A stretch of 64,000 bases of DNA from Lysobacter ciconiae (GCF_015209725.1 NZ_CP063656.1:2153001-2217000), one strand, 5' to 3'. Shown: positions 43,477 to 54,176, counted from the stretch's first letter. The notes: generated by a model not told the origin, from the letters alone. Made by a program: numbers and translations.

Positions 43477-44253
43477 ATGCAGTTGCAGGCCCTGAATGCA
43501 TTCAGTGACAACTACATCTGGTGCGCCACCGGTACGGACGGGACCGCACTGGTGGTCGATCCAGGCGAGGCGGCTCCGGTTCTGGCGGCGGCCGATGCCG
43601 GCCTGCGGCCAAGCGCCATCCTGCTTACCCACCACCACCACGACCATATCGGGGGCGTGGAAGAGTTGCTGCAGCGCTGGCCGCAGCTGCGCGTGTTTGC
43701 GCCGGACGACGCTCGCATCGGTTCCGCGACCGACGTGGTCGCGGACGGCGCACGCTTCCGCGCGGCGGGTTTCGAGCTGGAGGTGATCGCGGTTCCGGGG
43801 CACACCTCGACCCACGTGGCCTACTTCTGCGGGGTGCCCGGGGGCGGTGCGCTGTTCAGCGGGGACACGCTGTTCAGCCTGGGTTGCGGGCGACTTTTCG
43901 AAGGTAGCCCGTTGCAGATGCACCAGTCGCTCTCCCGCCTGGCCGTTCTGCCCGCCTCCACCCGGCTGTATTGCGGGCACGAGTACACCCTGTCCAACGC
44001 AGCCTTCGCGCGCGTGGTCGAGCCCGAAAATGCCGCGCTTGCGCGCCGCACCCAGGAAGCCAAACACATGCGTGACAATGCCCTCCCCACCCTGCCCAGC
44101 ACGCTGGAAAGCGAGCTGGCCTGCAATCCCTTCCTCCGCTGCGGCCAACCGCGGGTGCAGGCCGCGGTCGCTGGCCGCCTCGGGCACCAGCCAGCCGATG
44201 AGGTCGAGGTGTTCGCCGAGCTTCGGCGATGGAAAGACGGGTTCAGCGAATGA
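43477..44253 (+). CDS. gloB: Hydroxyacylglutathione hydrolase (glyoxalase II)
   Basis: GloB hydrolyses S-lactoylglutathione in methylglyoxal detoxification. The 258-residue frame has the binuclear metal motif LLTHHHHDHIGG (His52-His57), PGHTSTHVAYF, SGDTLFSLGCGRLFEG and LYCGHEYTLSNAAFA. The ATG at 43477 is preceded by AAGGAG at good spacing, better than an ATG ten codons upstream. It overlaps mltD by ATGA. Confidence 0.97.
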   Translation: MQLQALNAFSDNYIWCATGTDGTALVVDPGEAAPVLAAADAGLRPSAILLTHHHHDHIGGVEELLQRWPQLRVFAPDDARIGSATDVVADGARFRAAGFELEVIAVPGHTSTHVAYFCGVPGGGALFSGDTLFSLGCGRLFEGSPLQMHQSLSRLAVLPASTRLYCGHEYTLSNAAFARVVEPENAALARRTQEAKHMRDNALPTLPSTLESELACNPFLRCGQPRVQAAVAGRLGHQPADEVEVFAELRRWKDGFSE

Positions 44254-45236
44254 GCGCGCGCCATCGGCCGCGCAACCGCAAGTCGGCGGCGAGGATGCTG
44301 TCCACCCTGGCGGTGACCGCACTGCTGGCCTTTCCCGCGGCGGCATCCGCGCCCGTTGCAAGCACGCCCGAGGTGCCGGCAGTCGCGGCGACCGCAACCG
44401 AAGCCGACGTCCCGACACCGATGGGCCCGCCAGTGCCGCGACGCGGCCTGGAGATCTACCGCCAGTTCCAGCAGGGACGCGCCGAGCAGGAATGCAGCAG
44501 TGACGTCAGTCCACGCTGGAGCAAGCACTTTGCCGCCGCGCCCAAGCGCCTGGCGACGCCCAGCGACGATACCCTGCTGCTGTTCGGCTACGTGCTTGAC
44601 GCGGTGCGCGCTGCACACCTGCCCAGCGAATACGCCTTGATCCCGTTCGTGGAGAGCGGTTACCGCCCCGACGCACGCAGCCCATCCGGACCGGTCGGCC
44701 TGTGGCAGATGATCGAGCGCACCGCGCGCAACCACAAAGTGCCGATCCGCGCCGGCTACGACGGCCGCCTGTCGCCAGTGGATTCCACCCGCGCCGCAGT
44801 GCGCTACCTGAAGACCCTGCATGGCATGTTCGCCGGCGACTGGCGACTGGCCGCGATGGCCTACAACGCCGGCGAGTACCGGATCCTGGGCGCACTCAAG
44901 AGCGGCGGCCAGCAGGCGCGCAGCGCCGATCCGGCCAGCCTGGCCGGTGTGCCGGCAACCACGCAGGCGTACGTGCGCAAGCTGCAGGCGCTGTCCTGCG
45001 TGCTGGGCGATGCCAAGCAGCAGGATTCCTGGGTCAAGGCCATGGACCGACCGGCGCCGCGGCTGCAGGCCATCACGCTGGACAAGCAGACCCGGCGCAT
45101 CACTGACTGGGCCGACCGGCATGGCCAGGATCCGGCGCGGGTCGGCCGGCTGAACCCGGTCTTCGGCGACGGGCCGATCGCGACCAGTGGCGATGGCCAG
45201 GTGCGCCTGCTGGCACCCGACCTGGGCATCAATTAG
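44250..45236 (+). CDS. mltD: MltD-like membrane-bound lytic murein transglycosylase
   Basis: This 328-residue enzyme cleaves peptidoglycan glycan strands. A signal-anchor (SAARMLSTLAVTALLAFPAA) is followed by an SLT domain with the catalytic Glu in YALIPFVESGYRPDARSPSG, GLWQMIERTARNHK and AAMAYNAGEYRI. The last ~60 residues hold at most one degenerate LysM-like segment, fewer than the two in E. coli MltD, and no clear lipobox is seen. Coupling to gloB by ATGA matches the gloB-mltD neighbourhood of E. coli. Confidence 0.88.
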   Translation: MSARHRPRNRKSAARMLSTLAVTALLAFPAAASAPVASTPEVPAVAATATEADVPTPMGPPVPRRGLEIYRQFQQGRAEQECSSDVSPRWSKHFAAAPKRLATPSDDTLLLFGYVLDAVRAAHLPSEYALIPFVESGYRPDARSPSGPVGLWQMIERTARNHKVPIRAGYDGRLSPVDSTRAAVRYLKTLHGMFAGDWRLAAMAYNAGEYRILGALKSGGQQARSADPASLAGVPATTQAYVRKLQALSCVLGDAKQQDSWVKAMDRPAPRLQAITLDKQTRRITDWADRHGQDPARVGRLNPVFGDGPIATSGDGQVRLLAPDLGIN

Positions 45237-45310
45237 AAGGCGACCGCGCGGGTACACTAGCCCGGTTGCCCGACCACGCCGGTCGTGGCGCTGGTCAATG
45301 AGGAGCAACC

Positions 45311-46105
45311 ATGGGTTTTCTGCAAGGCAAGCGTGCGCTGATCACCGGCATCGCCAGCGATCGCTCGATCGCCAGCGGCATCGCCGAAGCCATGCACCGC
45401 GAGGGCGCGGAGCTGGCTTTTACCTACTTGAACGACAAGCTCAAGCCGCGCGTTGAAAAGGCCGCCGCCGCGCTGGGCAGCGACATCGTGTTGCCGCTGG
45501 ACGTCTCCAGTGACGAGCAGATTGCCGATTGCTTCGATCAGCTGGGCAAGCATTGGGATGGTTTCGACATCCTCGTCCACGCGATCGCCTTTGCGCCGCG
45601 CGAAGCGATCGAAGGGGAGTTCCTGGACGGACTGACACGCGAGAACTGGGCCGTGGCGCACGACATTTCCGCCTATTCACTGGCCGCGATCTCCAAGGCC
45701 GCCCGGCCGCTGATGGCGGGCCGCGACGGCGCGATCCTGACCCTGAGCTACCTGGGAGCCGTGCGCGCGCTGCAGAACTACAACGTGATGGGTGTGGCCA
45801 AGGCCAGCCTGGAAGCCACGGTCCGTTACCTGGCGCTGAACCTGGGACCGGAAGGGACGCGGGTCAACGCGATCTCGGCCGGTCCAATCAAGACGCTCTC
45901 GGCGGCCGGCATCTCCAACTTCCGCAAGATGCTCGGCCAGTTCGAGAAGACCTCGCCCCTGCGCCGCACCGTCACCATCGAGGACGTCGGCAACACGGCC
46001 GCGTTCCTGTGCTCAGACCTGGCCCGCGGGATCACCGGTGAGGTGACATACGTCGACTCGGGCTACAACATCATGGGCATGAGCGGCGTCGGCAGCGACG
46101 ACTGA
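45311..46105 (+). CDS. fabI: NADH-dependent enoyl-ACP reductase FabI
   Basis: FabI performs the last reduction in each fatty-acid elongation cycle and is the triclosan target in many bacteria. The 264-residue frame has the FabI-type cofactor loop ITGIASDRSIASGIAEAM, HAIAFAPREAIEG, and the Tyr/Lys pair in LQNYNVMGVAKASLEATV. RVNAISAGPIKTLSAAGI follows. An AGGAG lies five bases before the ATG. It is separated from the main fab cluster. A tandem-repeat tract and a bidirectional terminator follow. Confidence 0.97.
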   Translation: MGFLQGKRALITGIASDRSIASGIAEAMHREGAELAFTYLNDKLKPRVEKAAAALGSDIVLPLDVSSDEQIADCFDQLGKHWDGFDILVHAIAFAPREAIEGEFLDGLTRENWAVAHDISAYSLAAISKAARPLMAGRDGAILTLSYLGAVRALQNYNVMGVAKASLEATVRYLALNLGPEGTRVNAISAGPIKTLSAAGISNFRKMLGQFEKTSPLRRTVTIEDVGNTAAFLCSDLARGITGEVTYVDSGYNIMGMSGVGSDD

Positions 46106-46126
46106 GGCAAACCAGACCCTGAAGCA

Positions 46127-46210
46127 GGCGCTGTGAGATGGGCGCTGTGAGATGGGGCCTTCGAAACAGGCCCCGTGAAACAGGCGCTTTGAAACAGGCT
46201 CTATGAAAAA
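46127..46210. repeat. Six degenerate 13-14 base tandem units downstream of fabI
   Basis: Units read GGCGCTGTGAGAT, GGCGCTGTGAGATG, GGCCTTCGAAACA, GGCCCCGTGAAACA, GGCGCTTTGAAACA and GGCTCTATGAAAAA. The last unit runs into the A-tract of the terminator. No coding potential is apparent. This is the largest of the micro-repeat arrays in the window. Confidence 0.85.
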
Positions 46211-46233
46211 AGCCCGGCATTGCCGGGCTTTTT
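46206..46233. terminator. Bidirectional rho-independent terminator between fabI and ppiD
   Basis: GCCCGGCATTGCCGGGC forms a seven-base stem flanked by AAAAAA on the left and TTTTT on the right, so it can stop transcripts from fabI and from ppiD. Confidence 0.9.
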
Positions 46234-46276
46234 CGTGTCCGCGACCGGGCGCTGCCGCCCGGTGCCGGCGTGCGTG

Positions 46277-48247
46277 CTAGAGGTTTTCCTCCAGCACGCG
46301 GATCTTCATGCTCTTGCGCAGGCTCGATATCAGCGCCTGCACATCGTCGATGCCCGCGGCCTGGCCGAGCTGCTGCTGCAGCATTTCGCGCTGCTCCTGC
46401 GGGAACTCGGCAGCGTTGCCTGGAGTGACCTTGTCCACCGTGAACAACACGATGCGGCCGTCGTCGAGCACCTTGCTTCCCACCGCCTTGCCACCGTCCT
46501 TGACCTGCAGCGCAAACATCGCGTCTGCGACACCCGGGGCGACCAGCGGCGCGCCACGCGGCACGGCGGTGAGCACTTCGGGTTCCGCGAGCGATTCGGC
46601 ACTGGCCAGGGCGGCCAGCGATTCGCCCTTCTCCAGCCGCGACTGCAGAGCAAGCGCACGTTCGCGCGCGGCAGTTTCCCTGCGCTCGGCGCGGATGGAG
46701 GCCACGACCTGGTCGCGCACCTTCGCCAATGGCTGGGCTTCCTCCGGCGTGTGCGACACGACCCGGATCCAGACGTTGTGGTCGGGACCGACCTCGATCG
46801 GGTCGCTGACCGTGCCGTCCTGGATCAGCACGTCCGAGAACGCGGCGCGCTTGACCGCAGGGCTCGCCGCAATCCCGTCATTGGAACCGGCGTCAAAGGG
46901 CCCCAGCTTCTGCACCTTGACGTTGGCCGCCTCTGCAGCGAGCGCCAGGCCGCTGGGATTTTGCAGCACCGCATCCACGACACGGCTGGACAGATCATTG
47001 AACTGGCTCTCGCGATCAGCGGTCTCCTGCTCGCGGGCCAGGGTGTCGCGCACGGCTTCAAACGGCTCGCGCTCTCCGGCCTTCACTTCGCGCAACTGGA
47101 TCACGTGAAAACCGAACTCGGTCCTGACCGGGTCGCTGATCTCGCCGGCGGACATCGCAAACACCGCATCCTCCAGCGCACCAGGCATCATGCCGCGGCT
47201 GATCCAGCCCAGGTCGCCGCCGGCTGAAGCGGCGTCGTCGCTGTTGTTCTGTGCGAGCGCGGCAAAATCCGCACCCGCGGCGCGCGCCTGTGCGGCGAGC
47301 GCGGACGCCTTCGCCTCGGCCGCCTGCACGGCAGCGGCATCCGCGTCCGGGCTCACCTCGACCAGGATGTGCGAGGCCAGCCGCTCCTCCTGCTGGGCGA
47401 ACTTGTCCGACTCCTGCTCGTAGCGCTGGCGCAGCGTGGCCTCGTCGGCCGGCGGGACAGGCGGCAGGTCGGCCGCATCCAGCGAGATGTATTCGATGGT
47501 CACGCGCTCCGGGGCGCGGTAATCGGCCACATGGGCGTCGTACCACGCCTGCACATCCGCATCGCCGATCGCCTCGGCGCCGGCATCCGCGGCGGGCACC
47601 AGCAATACCGAGACATCGCGCAGCTCGCCCAAAAGCCTGATCAGCCGATCCATCTCCGCGTCGGTCACAAAGCTGCTTTCCGCCAGCGCCGTCATCACCA
47701 GGCCCTGCTCCAGGCTCTCGCGCACCAGCTGGTCGAACTGCGCCGGTGTGCGCGCCGGTACCTGCGAGGCCAGCGCCAGCTGGTAACGCTGCGGGTCAAA
47801 GCGTCCGTCGACCTGGAAAGCCGGGATGCGCTGGATCTCGTTGATCACCATCGCATCACTCACCGTCACCCCGGCCGCCTGGGCCGCCATCGCCTGGATC
47901 TTCTGGTCGATCAGGCTGTCCAGCACGGCGCGCTTGTTCTCCATCGCTTCAAACGCGCGGGCGTCAAAGGCGTCGCCCTGTTCGGCACGCTGCTGCTGGC
48001 GCACCTGCTCGAAGCGGTTGCGGAATTCCTCGGTGCCGACTTCCTCATGACGCCAGAACACCGATGCCGGCCAGAACGAGGGCGCCGACGACCACCAGGC
48101 AGGAGGCGCCTTGATCGAGGCGACGGTGCTGCTGCCGCTCTGGACGAGGTACTGGTCCAGGCCGAACAGCGCGAAGGGCACGATCAGTATCCCCAGGATC
48201 GCCATCGCGACCCAGCCGGTGGTCTTTTCTCGGATTTTTCGCAGCAT
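46277..48247 (-). CDS. ppiD: Periplasmic folding chaperone PpiD
   Basis: PpiD is an inner-membrane-anchored chaperone at the Sec exit. The 656-residue frame has one N-terminal membrane helix (WVAMAILGILIVPFALFGLD) and a long SurA-like helical region. One parvulin domain (SHILVEVSPDADAAAVQ, GGDLGWISRGMMPG, TEFGFHVIQLREV) and a C-terminal helical part follow. A Trp-rich insert just after the membrane helix (PPAWWSSAPSFWPASVFWRH) is a variable part of the family. It lies downstream of lon-hupB and the tRNA-Asp genes, as in E. coli (lon-hupB-ppiD). Confidence 0.95.
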   Translation of the reverse strand: MLRKIREKTTGWVAMAILGILIVPFALFGLDQYLVQSGSSTVASIKAPPAWWSSAPSFWPASVFWRHEEVGTEEFRNRFEQVRQQQRAEQGDAFDARAFEAMENKRAVLDSLIDQKIQAMAAQAAGVTVSDAMVINEIQRIPAFQVDGRFDPQRYQLALASQVPARTPAQFDQLVRESLEQGLVMTALAESSFVTDAEMDRLIRLLGELRDVSVLLVPAADAGAEAIGDADVQAWYDAHVADYRAPERVTIEYISLDAADLPPVPPADEATLRQRYEQESDKFAQQEERLASHILVEVSPDADAAAVQAAEAKASALAAQARAAGADFAALAQNNSDDAASAGGDLGWISRGMMPGALEDAVFAMSAGEISDPVRTEFGFHVIQLREVKAGEREPFEAVRDTLAREQETADRESQFNDLSSRVVDAVLQNPSGLALAAEAANVKVQKLGPFDAGSNDGIAASPAVKRAAFSDVLIQDGTVSDPIEVGPDHNVWIRVVSHTPEEAQPLAKVRDQVVASIRAERRETAARERALALQSRLEKGESLAALASAESLAEPEVLTAVPRGAPLVAPGVADAMFALQVKDGGKAVGSKVLDDGRIVLFTVDKVTPGNAAEFPQEQREMLQQQLGQAAGIDDVQALISSLRKSMKIRVLEENL

Positions 48248-48392
48248 GATGCAGTCTGGTCAGGGCGGAAGCCGCACAGTTTACCGTGGATAGGCGCCGC
48301 GGGTCCTGCGCCGGACCGGCCGGACTTCTGTCACTGCCAACGCCAGCGGAAGACCGCACTTCCACCGCGATGGTGGCCAGAGGCCGGAAAGG

Positions 48393-48429
48393 CAGAACGC
48401 CCGCAAATCATCGATTTGCAGGCGTTCTG
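48393..48429 (-). terminator. Long inverted repeat after the tRNA-Asp genes
   Basis: A 17-base arm CAGAACGCCCGCAAATC is mirrored with one G-T type exception by GATTTGCAGGCGTTCTG across a three-base centre. It starts eight bases after the distal tRNA-Asp. The following minus-strand bases (CCTTTCC) are only weakly U-rich, so it may be a terminator or a 3'-end processing hairpin. Confidence 0.5.
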
Positions 48430-48436
48430 GATAAAC

Positions 48437-48513
48437 TGGCGGAGCGGACGGGACTCGAACCCGCGACCTCCGGCGTGACAGGCCAGCATTCTAACCAACT
48501 GAACTACCGCTCC
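48437..48513 (-). tRNA. tRNA-Asp (anticodon GTC), copy distal to hupB
   Basis: The acceptor GGAGCGG pairs with CCGCTCC, with discriminator G and an encoded CCA. The anticodon loop CTGTCAC shows GTC. The T-arm is GCGGGTTCGAGTCCCGT. It differs from the neighbouring copy only in one acceptor base pair. Confidence 0.97.
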
Positions 48514-48611
48514 GCGCTTTGAACTTTCCCCAACCGCAGCGAATCCGTTATGCCGGATCGGCGTTGCTGCCCGGACCGGCCGCCCGCGAGGCTGGCGAAC
48601 CGGAGTAGAAC

Positions 48612-48688
48612 TGGCGGAGTGGACGGGACTCGAACCCGCGACCTCCGGCGTGACAGGCCAGCATTCTAACCAACTGAACTACCACTCC
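48612..48688 (-). tRNA. tRNA-Asp (anticodon GTC), copy proximal to hupB
   Basis: The acceptor GGAGTGG pairs with CCACTCC; otherwise it is the same as the second copy, with anticodon GTC and encoded CCA. It lies 27 bases after tRNA-Val, so Val-Asp-Asp are probably one transcript. Confidence 0.97.
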
Positions 48689-48715
48689 GCACTTTTAAGC
48701 TTGGTAACCCGGCGC

Positions 48716-48790
48716 TGGTGGGTGCTGAGGGTTTCGAACCCCCGACCCTCTCCGTGTAAAGGAGACGCTCTACCACTGAGCTAAGCACCC
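48716..48790 (-). tRNA. tRNA-Val (anticodon TAC)
   Basis: The acceptor GGGTGCT pairs with AGCACCC, with discriminator A and encoded CCA. The anticodon arm CTCC-TTTACAC-GGAG shows TAC. The T-arm is GGGGGTTCGAAACCCTC. It lies 43 bases after hupB on the same strand. Confidence 0.97.
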
Positions 48791-48833
48791 GAAATTCAGA
48801 CCTGGGCAATACGACCGCCCGGTGGGTAGCCGC

Positions 48834-49106
48834 TTAGTTTACAGCGTCCTTCAGTGCTTTGCCAGCCTTGAACGCCGGATTGTTGGAGGCCTTGATCTGG
48901 ATGGTCTCACCGGTTTTCGGGTTGCGGCCCTGACGGGCGGCACGGTTGCGAACCTGGAACGTACCGAAGCCAACGAGCGTGATGGAGTCGCCCTTCTTCA
49001 GTGCATCGGTGATCACGCTGACCATCGCGTCGACCGCGTTGGATGCATCGGCCTTGGAAAGCTCCGCAGCATCGGCGACGGCACTGACGAATTCAGACTT
49101 GTTCAT
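48834..49106 (-). CDS. hupB: DNA-binding protein HU (beta type)
   Basis: HU is a small histone-like protein that bends DNA. The 90-residue frame has MNKSEFVSAVADAAELSKAD, the core LVGFGTFQVRNRAARQGRNP and the beta-arm tip GRNPKTGETIQIKASNNPAF. It follows lon on the same strand, as in E. coli. The upstream spacer to lon (49107-49331) holds one perfect 9-base inverted repeat and no gene. Confidence 0.98.
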   Translation of the reverse strand: MNKSEFVSAVADAAELSKADASNAVDAMVSVITDALKKGDSITLVGFGTFQVRNRAARQGRNPKTGETIQIKASNNPAFKAGKALKDAVN

Positions 49107-49267
49107 TCAATTTGACTCCCTGAGCGGTTTCACCGCGTGTGCTTGAAATCGAAGTGCCAGCGTACATGACAGCTCCTCGATCGACCTTGCCGCTGCGCCC
49201 TGCCGAAAACCGGCTTTCGCGAAACGGTTGCTGGCCGTTATACCAGTGGGGTTTTCACCGCGCAAGA

Positions 49268-49296
49268 CTGAAACCCAGCAACGACGCGGGTTTCAG
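49268..49296. repeat. Perfect 9-base inverted repeat between lon and hupB
   Basis: CTGAAACCC and GGGTTTCAG are separated by 11 bases. There is no T-run directly after it on the minus strand (TCTTGCG), so it is a poor terminator. It could be a regulatory or mRNA-stabilising structure before hupB. Confidence 0.6.
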
Positions 49297-49331
49297 CCAT
49301 ATCCGGCGCTTTTTTCGTGTGCCCGCCGCGA

Positions 49332-51776
<2,445 letters not shown>

Positions 51777-51838
51777 TTTGAACTCCGGTCGTTCAAGCGG
51801 TCGCCCACGCAGGGCGCGGCCGCATAAAAAAGAAGGGT

Positions 51839-51854
51839 GCCGGGAATTGCCGGC
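51839..51854 (-). promoter_or_regulatory. Stem-loop at the predicted 5' end of the lon mRNA
   Basis: GCCGGCAATTCCCGGC forms a five-base stem with a six-base loop. It is followed seven bases later by TTCTTTTTT (51833-51825). It lies just after the start point predicted from the sigma-32-like promoter and 63 bases before the lon ATG. It may be an attenuator or an RNA-stability element; function is inferred. Confidence 0.4.
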
Positions 51855-51864
51855 CATGACACGA

Positions 51865-51894
51865 TTTATGGGGCCCGTGCGACAAGGTTGCAAG
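51865..51894 (-). promoter_or_regulatory. Sigma-32 (RpoH) type heat-shock promoter of lon
   Basis: On the minus strand CTTGCAA (51894-51888), 14 bases, then CCCCATAAA (51873-51865). This is close to the sigma-32 consensus CTTGAAA-N13-14-CCCCATNT. It is about 90 bases before the lon ATG. Lon is a classical heat-shock gene. Confidence 0.75.
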
Positions 51895-51932
51895 CGGCTT
51901 GTTCAGCCGGTACGGGCAAAATTCATGCCCCG

Positions 51933-51970
51933 AAAACAAAATCAGCCACTTGCAGGCGCAGGTGGCTGAT
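51933..51970 (-). terminator. Rho-independent terminator of clpX
   Basis: On the minus strand ATCAGCCACCTGC pairs with GCAAGTGGCTGAT with one mismatch around a short loop and is followed by TTTGTTTT. It is 38 bases after the clpX stop and separates clpX from lon. Confidence 0.85.
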
Positions 51971-52008
51971 CGCGATTCCGGACGGCGAATCCGTCCTTCG
52001 GAGTCGGC

Positions 52009-53301
52009 TCAGTCGCCGGACGCGGCCTTCTGCGGCGCCACCGACGGCGTCTCGTAGATCAGGTACGGCTCGGTCTTGTGCTCGATCACCGACTCGTCCA
52101 CGACCACCTTGCTGACATCCTCCAGCGACGGCAATTCGTACATGGTGTCCAGCAGCACCGACTCGACGATGGTGCGCAACCCACGCGCGCCGGTCTTGCG
52201 CTTGAGCGCCTTGCGGGCGATGGCCACCAGCGCGTCGGGGCGGAACTCCAGCTCCACATCCTCCATCTCGAACAGCTTGCGGAACTGCTTGGTGATGGCG
52301 TTCCTGGGCTCGGTGAGGATGGTCACCAGCGCGGCCTCGTCCAGTTCCTCCAGCGTTGCGACCACCGGCAGGCGGCCGACAAACTCGGGGATCAGGCCGA
52401 ACTTGACCAGATCCTCGGGCTCGACCTCGGCCAGCACGGTGCCGATGTCGACCTTGCGGTCGCTGCTCTTCACCTTGGCGCCGAAACCAATGCCGCCGGC
52501 CTCGGTGCTGCGCTGCTGGATGATCTTGTCCAGGCCGGCGAATGCACCCCCGACGATGAACAGGATATTGCGGGTGTCGACCTGCAGGAACTCCTGCTGC
52601 GGATGCTTGCGACCGCCCTGCGGCGGCACACTGGCCACGGTGCCTTCGATCAGCTTCAGCAGCGCCTGCTGTACGCCCTCGCCCGAGACGTCGCGGGTGA
52701 TGGACGGGTTGTCGGACTTGCGCGAGATCTTGTCGATCTCATCGATGTAGACGATGCCCTGCTGCGCCTTCTCCACGTCGTAGTCGCACTTCTGCAGCAG
52801 CTTCTGGATGATATTTTCCACGTCCTCGCCGACGTAGCCGGCCTCGGTCAGCGTGGTTGCGTCGGCCATCGTGAAGGGAACGTTGAGCATTCGCGCCAGC
52901 GTCTCGGCCAGCAGCGTCTTGCCCGAGCCGGTCGGACCAACCATCAGGATATTGGACTTGGCCAGCTCGATATCGTCGCTCTTCTGGCGGCTCTCGATGC
53001 GCTTGTAGTGGTTGTAGACGGCAACGGCGAGGGTCTTCTTCGCGCGCGCCTGGCCGATCACGTACTCATCGAGCACGGCAAGGATCTCGCGCGGCTTGGG
53101 CAGGTGGCTGCGCGCGGATTGCGCCTTCTCCTCCAGTTCCTCACGGATGATGTCGTTGCACAGTTCAACGCACTCATCGCAGATGAATACGCTCGGACCG
53201 GCAATCAGCTTGCGCACCTCGTGCTGGCTCTTCCCGCAGAAGGAGCAGTAGAGGATCTTGTTGCTGTCGCCGCTGCTGCGGCCCTGTCGGTCATCGGTCA
53301 T
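52009..53301 (-). CDS. clpX: ClpX ATPase subunit of ClpXP
   Basis: ClpX unfolds tagged proteins and feeds them to ClpP. The 430-residue frame has the N-terminal zinc module (CSFCGKSQHEVRKL, FICDECVELC), Walker A LMVGPTGSGKTLLAETLAR, Walker B IVYIDEIDKISRK and the RKH-type pore region ALLKLIEGTVASVPPQGGRK. The end contains GARGLRTIVESVLLDTMYEL. The start MTDDRQGRSSGD fits the family. It follows clpP with a 206-base spacer that has a GC-rich stem-loop near 53414-53446. Confidence 0.98.
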   Translation of the reverse strand: MTDDRQGRSSGDSNKILYCSFCGKSQHEVRKLIAGPSVFICDECVELCNDIIREELEEKAQSARSHLPKPREILAVLDEYVIGQARAKKTLAVAVYNHYKRIESRQKSDDIELAKSNILMVGPTGSGKTLLAETLARMLNVPFTMADATTLTEAGYVGEDVENIIQKLLQKCDYDVEKAQQGIVYIDEIDKISRKSDNPSITRDVSGEGVQQALLKLIEGTVASVPPQGGRKHPQQEFLQVDTRNILFIVGGAFAGLDKIIQQRSTEAGGIGFGAKVKSSDRKVDIGTVLAEVEPEDLVKFGLIPEFVGRLPVVATLEELDEAALVTILTEPRNAITKQFRKLFEMEDVELEFRPDALVAIARKALKRKTGARGLRTIVESVLLDTMYELPSLEDVSKVVVDESVIEHKTEPYLIYETPSVAPQKAASGD

Positions 53302-53507
53302 GCGCTTGCCTGGATCGTCTTGGCTGGAACATCTGTATTTGGAACATGGCACCCGCGGAACGCGAGTACGGGGGCGATGGGTTCCGGCGTGGTTTGGTTT
53401 GAGGGTAGCACAGCGGGCGGACCCGAAAACTCACGGGCCCGCCGCTCAATACCGTTTAAAATCAGTAGCTTGCGCTAAATCGCCCGGGAGCTCGTGCGGC
53501 GTTGGAC

Positions 53508-54134
53508 TCAACTGGCCTGGATGGACTCTTCGGGCCGGCGCTCCAGCACCTCGTCAACCAGACCGTAGTCACGTGCCGCCTCGGCACCCTTGAAGTTGTC
53601 GCGGTCGGTGTCGCGCGCGATCGTCTCCAGCGGCTGGCCGGTGTGGCGCGACAGCACTTCGTTGAGGCGCTGCTTCAGCGCGAGGATCTCGCGCGCGTGG
53701 ATCTCGATGTCGGTGGCCTGGCCCTGGAAGCCACCCAGCGGCTGGTGGATCATCACCCGCGAATTGGGCAGCGCGTACCGCTTGCCCTTCGCGCCCGACG
53801 CCAGCAGCAGCGCGCCCATGGACGCGGCCTGGCCGACGCAGATCGTGCTCACGTCGGGCCGGATGTACTGCATGGTGTCGTAGATCGCCATGCCGGCGGT
53901 GACCACGCCACCGGGCGAGTTGATGTAGAGGCTGATGTCCTTCTCGGGATTTTCCGCCTCGAGGAACAGCATCTGGGCCACGATCACGTTGGCCACGTGG
54001 TCATCGATGGGACCGACCAGGAAAATCACCCGCTCCTTGAGCAGGCGCGAGTAGATGTCGTACGCGCGCTCACCGCGGCTGGTTTGTTCGACCACCATCG
54101 GCACGAGGTTCAGGGCTTTTGTTTGCTTATCCAT
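53508..54134 (-). CDS. clpP: ClpP protease subunit
   Basis: ClpP forms the 14-mer proteolytic barrel. The 208-residue frame has catalytic Ser105 in CVGQAASMGALLLASG, His130 in RVMIHQPLGGFQGQA and Asp179 in RDTDRDNF. INSPGGVVTAGMAIYDTMQ is also present. The ATG at 54134 is used although a TTG precedes it in frame. It stands between tig and clpX. A sigma-32-like promoter lies upstream. Confidence 0.98.
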   Translation of the reverse strand: MDKQTKALNLVPMVVEQTSRGERAYDIYSRLLKERVIFLVGPIDDHVANVIVAQMLFLEAENPEKDISLYINSPGGVVTAGMAIYDTMQYIRPDVSTICVGQAASMGALLLASGAKGKRYALPNSRVMIHQPLGGFQGQATDIEIHAREILALKQRLNEVLSRHTGQPLETIARDTDRDNFKGAEAARDYGLVDEVLERRPEESIQAS

Positions 54135-54176
54135 CAAAACGGCACCTTGGCTGGCATTGCATGGGCTGACCCAATC

